A stretch of DNA of 45,406 nucleotides, from NCBI GenBank assembly GCA_025331125.1, contig JAOALB010000259.1, forward strand, positions 1-45,406. The letters are read 5' to 3'. Source of the DNA: Mycogone perniciosa. Taxonomy: Eukaryota; Ascomycota; Sordariomycetes; Hypocreales; Hypocreaceae. Both the position numbers and the translations under genes were made by a program. This document shows positions 11,042 to 22,250 of this stretch, piece after piece (within the stretch, counting starts at the first letter, position 1; each line of letters begins with the position of its first letter). The notes beneath the pieces are model-generated. The model searched no databases, had not been told where the DNA came from, and was given only the letters and a program-made list of their open reading frames with translations.

Positions 11042-12870
11042 TATAGACAGCGGACGTTATATATAGTGAATTTATCGCTAAAGGTTAGTAATATAAGTTA
11101 TTAGTCCACTTCTGCTTACATTTATAAAACTATATATTAACTATTAAAGAAAAGCCTTATCGCATTATATATATCGATATTTACTGGAATACAGATTAGC
11201 TCGGAAAAGGTGTAAAGTAATTTGCACTTTATATACAATTTGCAATTTATTTATTAACGCTTAGCGGCTCTAGCTAAAAGGGCAACTTTAACTAGTATAT
11301 ATATATATTTCTCAAGCTTTATTATATATCTTAAAGCCTATACAATCTCCTCCTTCTAATTCTGCTCTTTTACGCTCCTTATTATATTCCTTATTTATAT
11401 ATTTTCTTATAGGTTAGTATTATTATTAGCAGGCTAACTTAAAGGCTATTCTATAAGTATTGAGTATTTTATCTTTAGCAGCTAAAGTATTACCTGCTGC
11501 TTACAGTATAAAGTGGTAAGATTTTATTTTATTTTATTTCCTTCTATATATATAGTATATGTTTTAGTTGGTTTTAGTTTATATATTAAAAAATTGCGTA
11601 TATTGAAGATATAGCTAGAGTTGTGGGATCCTAGGTCTGCGATAGCGTGTAATAGTTATATAATAGCGGTAGTGCGGGTTTTCTAAGGGCTTTATTTGTT
11701 TTACTAGTGGAATATAGATAGGCGCTGGTTTATTATAGAAACGGCATTCTAGATTATATCCTAAGAGGATAGGTAATAGTGTTTGCTTTAAGTAAAGGCA
11801 TTGCGGTATCTTTAATATCGTTAAAGTAGCAATAAGTAATAGCATTATACTTTTATATATTAAAGGTATAGAGATTAATAGTTAATGATTTTTCTATGTT
11901 ATTAACGATAATGTCGGAGGGGGAAAAGGAGTAATAGCTGTATATAAAGGCTAGGCAAGAGAGGCTAGATAAAGAAAAAAAGGCAATAATAGGGTAGATT
12001 TAGTCTTGAAAGGAGAGGATAAGTGCTAATTGCTTGCCTTAATAGATATTATTCTTAAACCAACTTTATATTTACTAGGGCGCTTAATAGCGGCGATTTC
12101 GCTATCTAGGTTAGTTAAGAATCTAGGGTGCTTGGATTGTATATATTGAAGGGAAAACTGATTAAGTTATAAATTATATCTGCTAAAAGGCAGTCTTTAA
12201 TATAAAGACTAAAAAGTATATATATTAAAGCTATAGAATTTATTGCCTTATATATAGTATTTATATAGTATAATAAATACTGCATTTATAGTAGATATAA
12301 ATATTTTTACTTATATTATAAAGTAATAGAGATTATTAGTTACTAGTAGTTATAGGGGTAGGTCTTTATAGGTCTATGTCTAGATATATAATTAGGTATA
12401 ATATAATAAAGCGGTATAATTAGGGTATAGATAATATTTTAGGTGCTTAGGATATATCGGATACATTAAATAGTAATAGTAATAGTAGAGTTTTAGCTAT
12501 TTATCTAGGTTTAAGTCTAAACTTATTAAAGACAATTTGCGATTTATTAAGGGTAACGCGTAAATTAATAGAGGTATAAAGCGGTAGTTCTTTTAAATTT
12601 TTGCTATTTTCCCTTTTAGTGGCTCTATATATAATTAAGAAACAGGTAATGCCTATTTATTAACTGTTAAGGCTTCCGCTTATATGCCTACCTTATATTA
12701 TTAAAAATAATCCCTATAGCTTAAGGCCACCAAATAAATAATACCCGTTTTATAACTTTTAGACAAGCTATATAAGGCCAGAAATAGACAAGTCTACTTT
12801 ATATACTAAAAGGATTTTCAGCTAAAAGGATATTTAGTATTTATTACTAGGTCGATATATTAAGTCGGTA
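11042..12870. other. AT-rich RIP-mutated sequence; one short open minus-strand stretch
   Basis: A 76-codon open stretch lies on the minus strand at 11615-11845 in a patch with higher GC. It is rich in Leu, Ile, Tyr, Pro and Arg, has no recognisable motif, and may be a surviving piece of a gene or chance. A (TTTTA)n tract occurs at about 11522-11541. Nothing else could be supported. Confidence 0.25.
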
Positions 12871-13140
12871 ATAACCTGAAGGTATAACTAATCCGATAGT
12901 TAATGTCCCTATAGTCTAATCTAGAACGCGCAAAAGATATCGAACTAACAGACGCGTCGGGATTCTGCTTACAAGTAGTGGTATATACCTTACTACTGCA
13001 CGCTAATAGCCTGTTCTAAAGATCAGAGTTGCTGCCAGAGACGATGAGCCTGATTGGCCTGCAGGCAGATTAAGCCTTTCCTATTTTATTTATCTTTATC
13101 CAATTCCGGGCGATACAACTTTATATAGGTCAATAATATC
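12871..13140. other. Lightly mutated island
   Basis: This patch retains CpG (GACGCGTCGG near 12953), CpA and TpG, and is distinctly GC-richer than the sequence on both sides. No long open frame or RNA gene was found. It lies just before the change to the older, extremely AT-rich layer, so it may be the end of an element that is present only once or rarely and therefore escaped RIP. Confidence 0.35.
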
Positions 13141-13276
13141 GCATACCGATACATATATATATATAGTATATAACGCAATTTAATTAACCTGTATTATTTA
13201 TATACTGTATACAACTAATTTTTATATATAAATAAAAACTTATATTATTAATCGATATTAATTCTGTCTACTACTA

Positions 13277-13315
13277 GAAACCCTAACCCTTAAAATTAAT
13301 ACCTTAATTTTAAGG
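13277..13315. repeat. Telomere-like CCCTAACCCTTA plus perfect inverted repeat
   Basis: AAACCCTAACCCTTA resembles two units of the fungal telomere repeat CCCTAA. Overlapping it is a perfect 12-bp inverted repeat, CCTTAAAATTAA (13288-13299) and TTAATTTTAAGG (13304-13315), separated by TACC. It sits where base composition switches from the GpC-rich to the GpC-poor layer. It could be an element terminus or chance in AT-rich DNA. Confidence 0.35.
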
Positions 13316-16300
13316 TCAAAGATATTAATTAACATAATAATTAATACAGCTTATAAAATATTAAATATAGTAAATATTATAATATAAATACTTTAAAATT
13401 GAATTGTTTAATAGGAGCTGAAATGTATTTAAATTAATGTAAAGGTAGTAATATAATGCATTTATACTTATAGTAATAAAATATATTATAAAAATAACTT
13501 TTCCTTTTACTAATAAATAAAGTAAAGATATGAATTATATATTAAATAAACTTGTTTAAACTGAAGAAATATTTGAAATAAATAAAGATATTAAACCTTT
13601 TTAATTATATATATTAATAATTATAAACATTAATTAATATTAATACTTTTATTGAAAGTAATAACCCATACGTTTAAATAAAACTAAATAAACCTACTTT
13701 TTGAAAATTTTAAAAGTATTATTAATATTATTTTAAATTTAAAGTAATATTTGAATAAACTTCAACTTATAAGAATGTTTCTCTAATAATATATTATTTA
13801 ATAAACATATATTACCTTTTTATTATTATAGATTTAATATTAAAGAATTTATTAAAACCTTTGTTTTATATATTTATATTTTACATAAAGCCTTAAAAAT
13901 AATTTTATTTAATTCAAATATTTGATTTATATTTAAGGTTTAAAAATAACGTTTATAATAATACTAAACTTTCTTTAAATAATTTTTGATTTATTACTTG
14001 AAACCTTATAATAAAGTTAAATAATTAAATATAAAAGTCAATATTATTTTAAATAGGTTATAAGTCTTTATTCAAATAATTCAATACATTCATTATTATT
14101 TATAAAGTTTACTTAAGATAGTTAAATGTTTAAAATACTAAAACCACTATTATTCTTTATTAATTATAGTCTTTATTTATATTAAAAGGTTAATCCTTTA
14201 AACTTTAATTCACTAAACCTATTTATTGTTTATAAAAGGATTTTCTTAATGTAAATATTATATTTAAATATCTTAAATAACTTCTGAATTTATTAAAAGC
14301 CTTTATAATATTATTTATTATTTAATATAAAAGTATAGTTAATATATTAAAAGATAATTAAGATTGATCTATGGTTAATAGAAAATTGTAGTTAGAAGTT
14401 AAATATATTAAAATAAACTATTTAATATAAAAAGGATAATAAATAAATAAGCCTATATAAAATCTTTAATATATACCTTTAAATCTTTTAACTTAAGCTT
14501 TTTAATTATATTTATATTTTCTTTATATTTTATTACTTTTTCGTTAAACTATAAATAGTTAATAAACTAAATTAATAAATATATATATCAAACCAAAATA
14601 CTACAAATAAATACTAAAATACAAATATATAAAAATAAATCTGTAAAGGAATAATAAAATAAGTAAAGTTATAGAAAAATAAGGGTTTAAGAAAATATTT
14701 AATAGCTATAATAAAAATAGTTTCTATTACAATATAACTTAAAAATACTATATATTAAACTAATAATTTAATTTTATACTTTTAAATCATATTTCTATAG
14801 ACTTTAACTTTATTTAAAATATACTAAAAATATTACTTTCATTTATTACTTTATATACTATAATAATTACTATACTATTATTTTTTGTAAAGTAATAGAA
14901 AAATATATACTTTTATAGTTTATATAATATCTTTAAAAAGTAAACCTTTTTAAATCTTATTAAATAATTTAAAAAACTTAACAACCTTTTATATTTTATT
15001 TAAAAATAATTTTCTATACTTTTTTAAAAAAGAGTTAAATTAACATAAACCTTTAACTATTAAACATTCTCTTTAACTTTAATTAATCTTGTTTTATTAT
15101 AATACCTTTATTATAAATTTAGCCTTTATATCATGAAAGTATAAAAATTTCACTTTAATAAAATTAAAAGATATTATATTCTTTACTTTTTACTTCAATA
15201 TTTTATTAAACATTTATTATGTAAGTGTAGTGATTCTTTAAATAAACCATTTTATCCTAAATATTATAATCTTATTAATATATTTAAAGTATAATTATTA
15301 ATCTTTAAATTAATAGATTATATTAAAATATTCTATTAATATTATAAAAGACATAAAAGACTTATATATTATATTTTATTTAAAAGTAAAGGTTTATAAA
15401 TTCATTTTGATTTCTTTATTAATAAAAGCAGTTTCATTATTTATAAATATCTTCCTATATTCTATAAATTAAATCAATTATATATATTATTCAAAGTATA
15501 AGATTAAAATTCTTTATAGTAATATTAAAAGCTTTAAAAATATTAAGATTAAATAAACCTTTAATCTTCTTTTATTCAAAGTCATGTCAAAATTATAAAT
15601 AAAATAAATAATAACGTTTATAGCTATTTTTTTAAAAAAGGCTTTAAAGTTTTACTTTAAAAACAGTTTATATTTTAATATAAATAGAGAAGCGTTTTTA
15701 ATAAATAATCTTTTAAATCTTTTCTTTATATATCATAATAATACAATAAATGGAAAAGTATTATAATTTATATAATTAAGTTTCATAAATTTAAAAAGAA
15801 TTTTAACTTTAATATTTTGAAAGGGGAAAAGGTAAAGTTTGAATTTAAAATGTCTTTTAAAAGCTTTATAATAAATGTTTTAATAATAGAATATATATAA
15901 TATAGGGAAATAATTAATATATTATTTATATAAAATATAACCCTCTTTAAATAAACTATAGCCTTTTTAATTTCTTTTTTTTTAATTATTTTATTTTATA
16001 ATCTTTGAAGACTTTATAAATATTTAATGTTTTCTTTTATTCTTTTATTATATTAAATATTTTTCAAAACAGTAATTTATTTTTTAAAGTTTACAATACT
16101 TTTATTATTATTTATAAAAAGAGGGGTTATCATTAATTTATAACATTATATTATTTAATTATATTATCTAATATTTTCTTTATTTTACTTAATATTTATA
16201 TAGTAAAGATTATTATAATAAAGGTTAAATAAATTATTTTATTATCTTTATTTCTTTATAAAATTATATTAATTTTTATATTTGTTTTGGTTTATTAATT

Positions 16301-16345
16301 ATATATACCTTTAAAAACAATTCAATATATATATATATATATTAA
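13316..16345 (-). mobile_element. Older LINE copy, 3' half, heavily degraded
   Basis: The part from about 14800 to 16345 aligns with the inner LINE at about 19790-21448 in the same orientation. For example, CCTTTTTAAATCTTATTAAA near 14945 pairs with CCTTTTTAAGTTTTATTAAG near 19882, and 15440-15540 pairs with 20390-20480. Differences include indels and transversions as well as transitions, so it is a separate, older copy or subfamily. The alignment stops exactly at the Copia insertion and resumes at 29406. From 13316 to about 14800 I could not align it with confidence, so the left end is uncertain. The sequence is extremely AT-rich with almost no GpC or CpG. Confidence 0.6.
16341..16345. repeat. 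5-bp target-site duplication of Copia element, left
   Basis: ATTAA immediately precedes the left LTR and is repeated exactly at 29406-29410 after the right LTR. The unoccupied sequence can be seen in the inner LINE at about 21444-21448, which also reads ATTAA. Confidence 0.85.
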
Positions 16346-16619
16346 TATTAGGTTAAGTAGGCTAAGGACCTACTACTTATTAGCGCTTATTAGCGCTAAG
16401 GAGCTCTTATCTACTTATATAGCAGATACTAGCTAATATATATATCGCGTAAGCGATATATTAGACTATATAGGCGCTTATAATATATACATTTTATATT
16501 TTCTTTTATATTAGCTATATATATATATTGTAAAGCTATTATAGTATATTTATTACTAGAATTAAGCTTTATTCCTATTTCTCTTTATACTTTATATAGC
16601 TATACTGCGCTTTGCAATA
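16346..16619 (+). repeat. Copia 5' LTR
   Basis: The LTR is 274 bp and starts TATTAGGTTAAG (originally TGTTAGG by comparison with the LTR rule TG...CA). It ends TTTGCAATA, where the other copy keeps CTCTGCAACA. It contains a small perfect stem ATATATCGC-GTAA-GCGATATAT at 16440-16461 that is destroyed by transitions in the right LTR. Confidence 0.85.
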
Positions 16620-16633
16620 ATTATAAGCCTAAG
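16620..16633 (+). other. Putative primer-binding site
   Basis: ATTATAAGCCTAAG directly follows the 5' LTR. Undoing G-to-A and C-to-T changes gives something close to the initiator-Met tRNA complement (GTTATG...GCC) used by Copia elements. The match is inferred, since RIP has altered several bases. Confidence 0.4.
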
Positions 16634-18120
16634 TAGTAATTATTAGAGTTACTAGAAACTTCCTTTAATATTATATTTTTACCTTTACTTTTTTCCTCTA
16701 CCTTTAAGCTCTTAAAGCTACCTTTTATAATAAATAATATAAGAGATATTACCTTTATAAAGCTGGATTTAATAGTCTAGTTAATTAAATAGATTACTAT
16801 TCTAAATAACTATATAACTATTGTAAGGATTTAGAATAAAGTTAATTTTAATTTCTTTAATTAAAATAACAACTATTTCCCTGCTTTAAAGCCATTTACT
16901 TTAATTAAAGTAAAAGAAACTGCTTTAAAAGTATTTAAAAAAGAAGTTATTTCAGTAAATATCTTTATTTACTATAATAGTCTACTTTATAAGTATTAAT
17001 ATACTATTACCTTATATATTAAAAAAAGGAAGGCTAAGGCAGTAATCTTTAAGTAAATATAAAAAATAGTTAATACCTATATTTATATTTTAATTTTTAT
17101 AGACTTTGAAGCTATAACTTAAACTATAGCTTTAGCCTTTACTGCTATTAAAATAATTAATAAAAATAATAAAAACTTAAATATTAAGTTTATTATTTAT
17201 TAAATTATAAAGATATTTAAAAAATAATTAACTTTTTGCGAGGATATAATATATAAAGAAGTATAGATTTTATATAAATATATTTTATATAATATAGAGT
17301 ATAGGAATTTAAGGTTAAAAGTATAGTATATAAACTAGGCGCGTATTTATATAAATATAGTAAAGTATAAGCTTTTTAAAGTTATAGGAATAGCTACTTA
17401 AAAGGCTTTCCTAAAAGCTATTAAAGTATACTATACCCTAAACTTTACTTTATACTACCTATATTATATAAACAGTTAAATTAAAAGCAGTAAAACTATT
17501 AAAATCTTTTCTTTAAATTAATTTAGTTAACTTTTCTTAAATAATATATAAAATATAGAGAATTATATTTATAGACTTTATATAATACTTAATAACTGCT
17601 TAAATAAAGCTATAGTAAATAATACTATATATTTAAAAGCTTTTACTAGAAAAGAATACCTATATAAATAAAAAAGGTATAATTTACCTTTAAAGGACTA
17701 TAATATACTATTCGCTGCGCTTAAAGGAAAACCTAATAAAAAAGGGAAATATATCTTTAACCTGTAATAAACTGCAGAAATTTATACTTGCCTTTAAAAA
17801 GATAAATAATATATACTTTGCAATAAATTTAATAAAAAGGGTATTAACTTTATAGCCTTAGCTTAAAGAGGTATAGCTTTAACTGTTATAGCTACTTTAA
17901 TCTCCTGAAATCTAATTAATAAAGAAAATGCAAGCCTTATAGTATATATAATAAATATATTAATATATACTAATATATAAAATACACTTTACTGCCTTTT
18001 TTAAAGCACTCTCTTTAATACCTATAATACTATTTATTTAGTAAATAATAGGAATTACTTTATTCTTAGCTTTTTTATTTTAAGTATAGAAAATAATTAT
18101 GTTAAAGTAAAAGGAGCTAG
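16634..18120 (+). pseudogene. Copia gag region, degraded
   Basis: Position between the primer-binding site and the protease/GAG-pre-integrase segment makes this the expected gag region. It is AT-rich with many stops. I could not identify a zinc knuckle with confidence, so the assignment rests on location. Its product would have been the nucleocapsid-type structural protein. Confidence 0.4.
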
Positions 18121-18353
18121 GTATCCTATAGCTAAAAGAGGACGCTGCTTATTAAAGGATACTCTTTATAATCTATATTAAAAGGCAGCGCGCTTGGTAA
18201 AGCTTATGGATGTAGCTGTGGTTGAAGGATTTTACGTTGATATTATGTCTTTGTTAAAGCTTTGAAAAGCAGGAATATGGCTTATAGGGTGCAATAACAC
18301 GCTTTGCACTAATATAGCAAATTTGAATACTATTATAGGGAAGGTAGAGTATA
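18121..18353 (+). pseudogene. Copia pol, protease-end/GAG-pre-integrase segment (first part)
   Basis: The plus-strand frame reads LLKDTLYNLY followed by VVEGFYVDIMSLLKL and WLIGCNNTLCTNI-like text. This matches the LxDVLYVPxxxxNxxSLxxL pattern after the protease in fungal Copia polyproteins. It is unusually lightly mutated from about 18180 onward, with CpA and TpG retained. The frame is cut by the LINE at 18354 and resumes at 24254. Confidence 0.65.
18341..18353. repeat. 13-bp target-site duplication of inner LINE, left
   Basis: AAGGTAGAGTATA here and AAGGTAAAGTATA at 24254-24266 differ by one G-to-A transition. They flank the LINE on both sides, as target-primed reverse transcription produces. 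Confidence 0.75.
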
Positions 18354-18372
18354 TTGTTTGTTTGTTTGTTTC
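18354..18372 (-). repeat. LINE 3' tail, (TTTG)n on plus strand
   Basis: Four TTTG units form the 3' terminus of the LINE ((CAAA)n in the element's own sense). Simple-repeat tails instead of poly(A) occur in several LINE families. Confidence 0.65.
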
Positions 18373-19499
18373 ATTATTTATGTCTATTAAGTAAGCTAGT
18401 TATATAAATCCTTTATAGGCAATAAGATATTAAAAGCTGGCGGCTTGCGCTACTGTTTACTGAGTTTTAATTTATAAAGGAAAAAGGGTTAATCTAGGTA
18501 GTATTAATCTGTTTCTGTTAAGGGAGGGCTATAAAGGTCCGCTTCTTTTATTAGTTTCTAGAAGGCTTTGCTTTTTATAGGTCTAAGTAGGTAAAAGAAG
18601 GGGGTTTCTTTTAAAGGGATATTTAAAAGGAAAGGCTTAACTATTCTATATTCCGCAAAATAGCTTTATCTCTTTAGTTTACTGTATTTGCAAATAGACT
18701 TTCTATTATACTTAAAGCGTTTATAATATTCTTAGAAGTCTTTATATCTTGATTTTTCTGCTAAAAGCCTATAGAGGATAGGGTATAAAAGTTTAAGTTT
18801 TAAGGGGGAAGCTAGGGCCTTAAGCCTTTATTATTTATAGCCCTTTAAGGTCCTGCTAAGCTAGTTTTATTCCTTTAGCTCTATAATCTTTTCTTTAGTT
18901 TATTTTTTAATATATATAATTATAGCCTAATTTTATAATGCAGTAAAGAAGGCTGCGCTTTACTTAGCTAAATAGTTGGTTTATTTATTACTTATAATAT
19001 CTTTATATTTTAAAATTTATAAAATAAAAGTTTTATAAAGTAAGATACTTTATACTAGTTTCTAAAAGTATATATATACTTTTTATATAAAAGGTGGGGG
19101 CTTATTAAGCAGCCTATTAATAACTAATAAATTATTTAAGAAAAGGTAAACTATTTAAATTATATAGTCTTCCTTTATATATTTAGCTACTAGCTTTATA
19201 GCCTTTAAGGCAGCCTATACTTTTATATTATAGACCTTTATATTATTAAAGCGCCTAGTATTTATAGTTACTTTACTTTATAATAAATAACTGCTTTTTA
19301 GCTTATATTCCCTTAAATTTAAGACCTATTAAAGTAGGCTAGGATTAAATAAAAGGGGAGGGATTTAATTATCTTTAAGTATTTCTTTACTGCAGTTAAT
19401 TTGCCTATACCTTTTAAGTTAAGACTAAAGAGGATATATAAAGACTTTTTAGTAAAGAGTTTAGGTTTAATAGTTTTACTAATTAGGGCGGCAGTGCAT

Positions 19500-20950
19500 T
19501 AAAGTCTAGTCTATAGCAGTTAAAGAGAGAGTTTTTTATTAATATATTAATTGATTAGGTAGTCTTAATTTAATCCCGTGAACTTTACTATATACTTAAG
19601 TTAGGCCTAGGCTAAGGCAATACTAGCTATAAGGACCTTTAACCTTTTATATAAAATAAGGATATTTATAGTCTTTTAGACTAAAAGGACTGCTTTTACT
19701 GCAGTTTTAAAGGCTTTATTTATTTTATTTACTAAGCTAGATACTTTTATATTTACCTATTTAATAAAGTTAACTTATAATTATTATTTATACTTTAACT
19801 ATTATACTTTTATCCTATATAGGGTAATAAAGAGGATATAAGCTTTTATAGTTTATATAATAGCTTTAAAGGGTAAGCCTTTTTAAGTTTTATTAAGTAA
19901 TTTAAAGAAATTAAAGACTTTATATACTTTACTTATAAATATTTTTATATACTTTTTAAAAAAAAGCTTTAAATTAAAGTAAACCTTTAACTACTAAATA
20001 TCCTTTTTAAGCTAAATTAGTTTTCCTTTTATTATAATACCTTTATTATATATTTAGCCTTTTATATAATAAAAGTATAGCAGTTTAGCTTTAATATAGT
20101 TAAAGGATACTATATTTTCTGCTTTTTACTTTAATATTTTATTAAATGCTTATTATATAAAGGTAACTGTTTTTTAAATAAACCTTCCTATTATAAATAT
20201 AATAATATTATTAGTATATTTAAAGTAAAATTATTAGTCTTTAAGCTAAAGGATTAAGTTAAAGTATAATATTAATATAATAAAGGAGATAAAGGACCTT
20301 TATAAAGCACTGCATTTAAAGGTAAAGTTTAGTAAATTAATCCTATCTTTTTTATAGATAAAAGCAGTTCTATTATTTATAAAAGACTTTACTTATTTTA
20401 TAAACTAAATAGGCTAGCTTTATTACTTAAACTATAAAACTAGTTTATTCTTTATAATAATATTAAAGGCTTTAAAGATATTAACGGTAAATAAAGTTAT
20501 AACCTCCCTTTTACTTAAAGTAACTTTAATATTATAAATTAGGCAGGTAATTAAGTTTATAGCTGCTTTTTTAAAGAGGGCCTTAAAGTACTACTTTAAA
20601 AGGATTTTATATTTAAGTGCTAAAAGGGATAGCCTTTTAGCAAATAGCCTTTTAAAGCCTTTTTTTATATAAAATAATAGTAAAATAAGCCTAAAGGCTT
20701 TATAGGTTATATAGTTAAGCGTATTAAGCTTAAATATAATAGTAACTTTAATGTTTTTAAAGGGGAAAGGGTTATATTTTAGTTTAAGGTAACCTTTAAA
20801 GAGGTTTATAATAAACTCTTTAATAGTAGGCTATATATAGTATAGAAAGGTAACTAATATACTATCTGCTCTAGGTATAGTATTCCCTGCTTTAATTATA
20901 GCCTTTTTTGCCTTTTTTTATAATTGTTTTATTTTATAGTATTTAAAGGT
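19500..20950 (-). pseudogene. LINE reverse transcriptase domain, degraded
   Basis: On the minus strand the stretch complementary to 20281-20298 reads GPLSPL, continuing LLY. This is the conserved turn that precedes the catalytic strand in LINE reverse transcriptases (GxPQGSPLSPxLF). The catalytic aspartates could not be placed with certainty because of RIP. Domain limits are approximate. The same domain is present, more degraded, in the outer LINE at about 14.9-16.0 kb. Confidence 0.55.
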
Positions 20951-21459
20951 TCTTTAGTATTTAAGGTTTTTAAAGGTTTTTAATATCTTTTTTAGCTCTA
21001 TTTTATTATAATAAATATTTTTTAAAGAAGGCTGTTTACTCTTTAAAGTTTAAAATACTCTTACTGCTATTTACTAAAAGGGGGGGTTAGAAATAGTCTA
21101 TAGCTTTACACTATTTAACTACCTATTAAATGCCTTTACTTAAATTAACTTTAGCTATATTTTTATTTTAATAGTTATATTTTTTATATCTAATAGTATT
21201 ATATAGTATTTTTTTTACTTTAGTTTATTTATTAGTTTTAAAGGGTACTGTAATATAAGCTAAGTAGGCTATCTAATAGTCTTTATTTTATTAAAGGGCA
21301 CTGTATTTATTCTAGTATCCTTTTTTACCTATTAACTATATATAGTCTGTAAAAAGTCTTTAAAGTACTTATATAGCTTTATTTAAATCTATTTTAATTC
21401 AATTAATTATATTTACCTTTAAAAGGAGCTAGATATATATATATATTAACTAGCTAAAC

Positions 21460-22250
21460 TTTTATTGGCTTTTAAAGGGGATATATTTCTTTTTTATATT
21501 AGCTATTAGCTTAATAAAGCTTAAAAGTATAGTAGTAATTATATAATAATTTAAGCTTATATTTAAGTTTTTTATAATAGTTATTAATATAAGGCAATTT
21601 AAGAAAATAAAGTTAATATATTTTCCAGAATCCTTTATAAAGGTATCTATAAAGGCTAGGATTAAGTTATACCTATCTGCCTATTTAGCTAGTCTATTGC
21701 CTGCAGTATTTAAAGCTTGGCCTAGTTACTATATTTAGTATAATATATTAAAATCTCCTGTAATAATTAAGTTTAAAGGGGGCTGGCCTTAACTTTTAAG
21801 GGTTTTTATTATAGTATTAAAGGAAGCCTTATAATAAATATTAGCGATAATATAGCTGCTGACTTTTGCCTAGCAGATGCAATTACTTTTTAATTTTAAA
21901 GGTAAACGTTATTAGTATAGTAGATTTAGTGATTTTTTAATATATATAAAGATAAAGGGTTTAGTCTCCCTTTAATTGTTAAGTAGGTTAAATACTTAAA
22001 AGTTAAAGTAATATTTTATTTATCTTTTAAATAATATAATATCTTAGCGAGTTTATAGCTTTTAAATAAATATAATATTAAAACTGTCTTTTTAGGCTAG
22101 TAAAAGGGCTGTATTATAATACTATCTTTATTTTCTTATATTAGCCTAGAAGATTTTTAGGCTAAAGTTTTTTTAGCGGTTTTAATAGGGTTTATTGTTT
22201 ATAAATTAAACTTATAGGGTTTATCTCTTTTAAAGGATTCCCTTAAAGTA
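21460..22250 (-). pseudogene. LINE apurinic-type endonuclease domain, degraded
   Basis: The minus strand at 21747-21758 encodes GDFN in the context ITGDFN, the conserved strand of exonuclease-endonuclease-phosphatase domains. It is followed by LGQALNTAGNRLAKWADRYN-like text that matches the usual DxLxDWxxxxxL spacing. Downstream a SDHYxI-like segment (near 21520) is consistent with the family's C-terminal histidine motif. This domain nicks target DNA. The N-terminal limit is approximate. Confidence 0.6.

Noticed and set aside
16440..16461. Stem ATATATCGC-GTAA-GCGATATAT in the Copia 5' LTR as a regulatory site
   Set aside because: It is not conserved in the 3' LTR, where transitions destroy it, and short AT-rich stems are common here.
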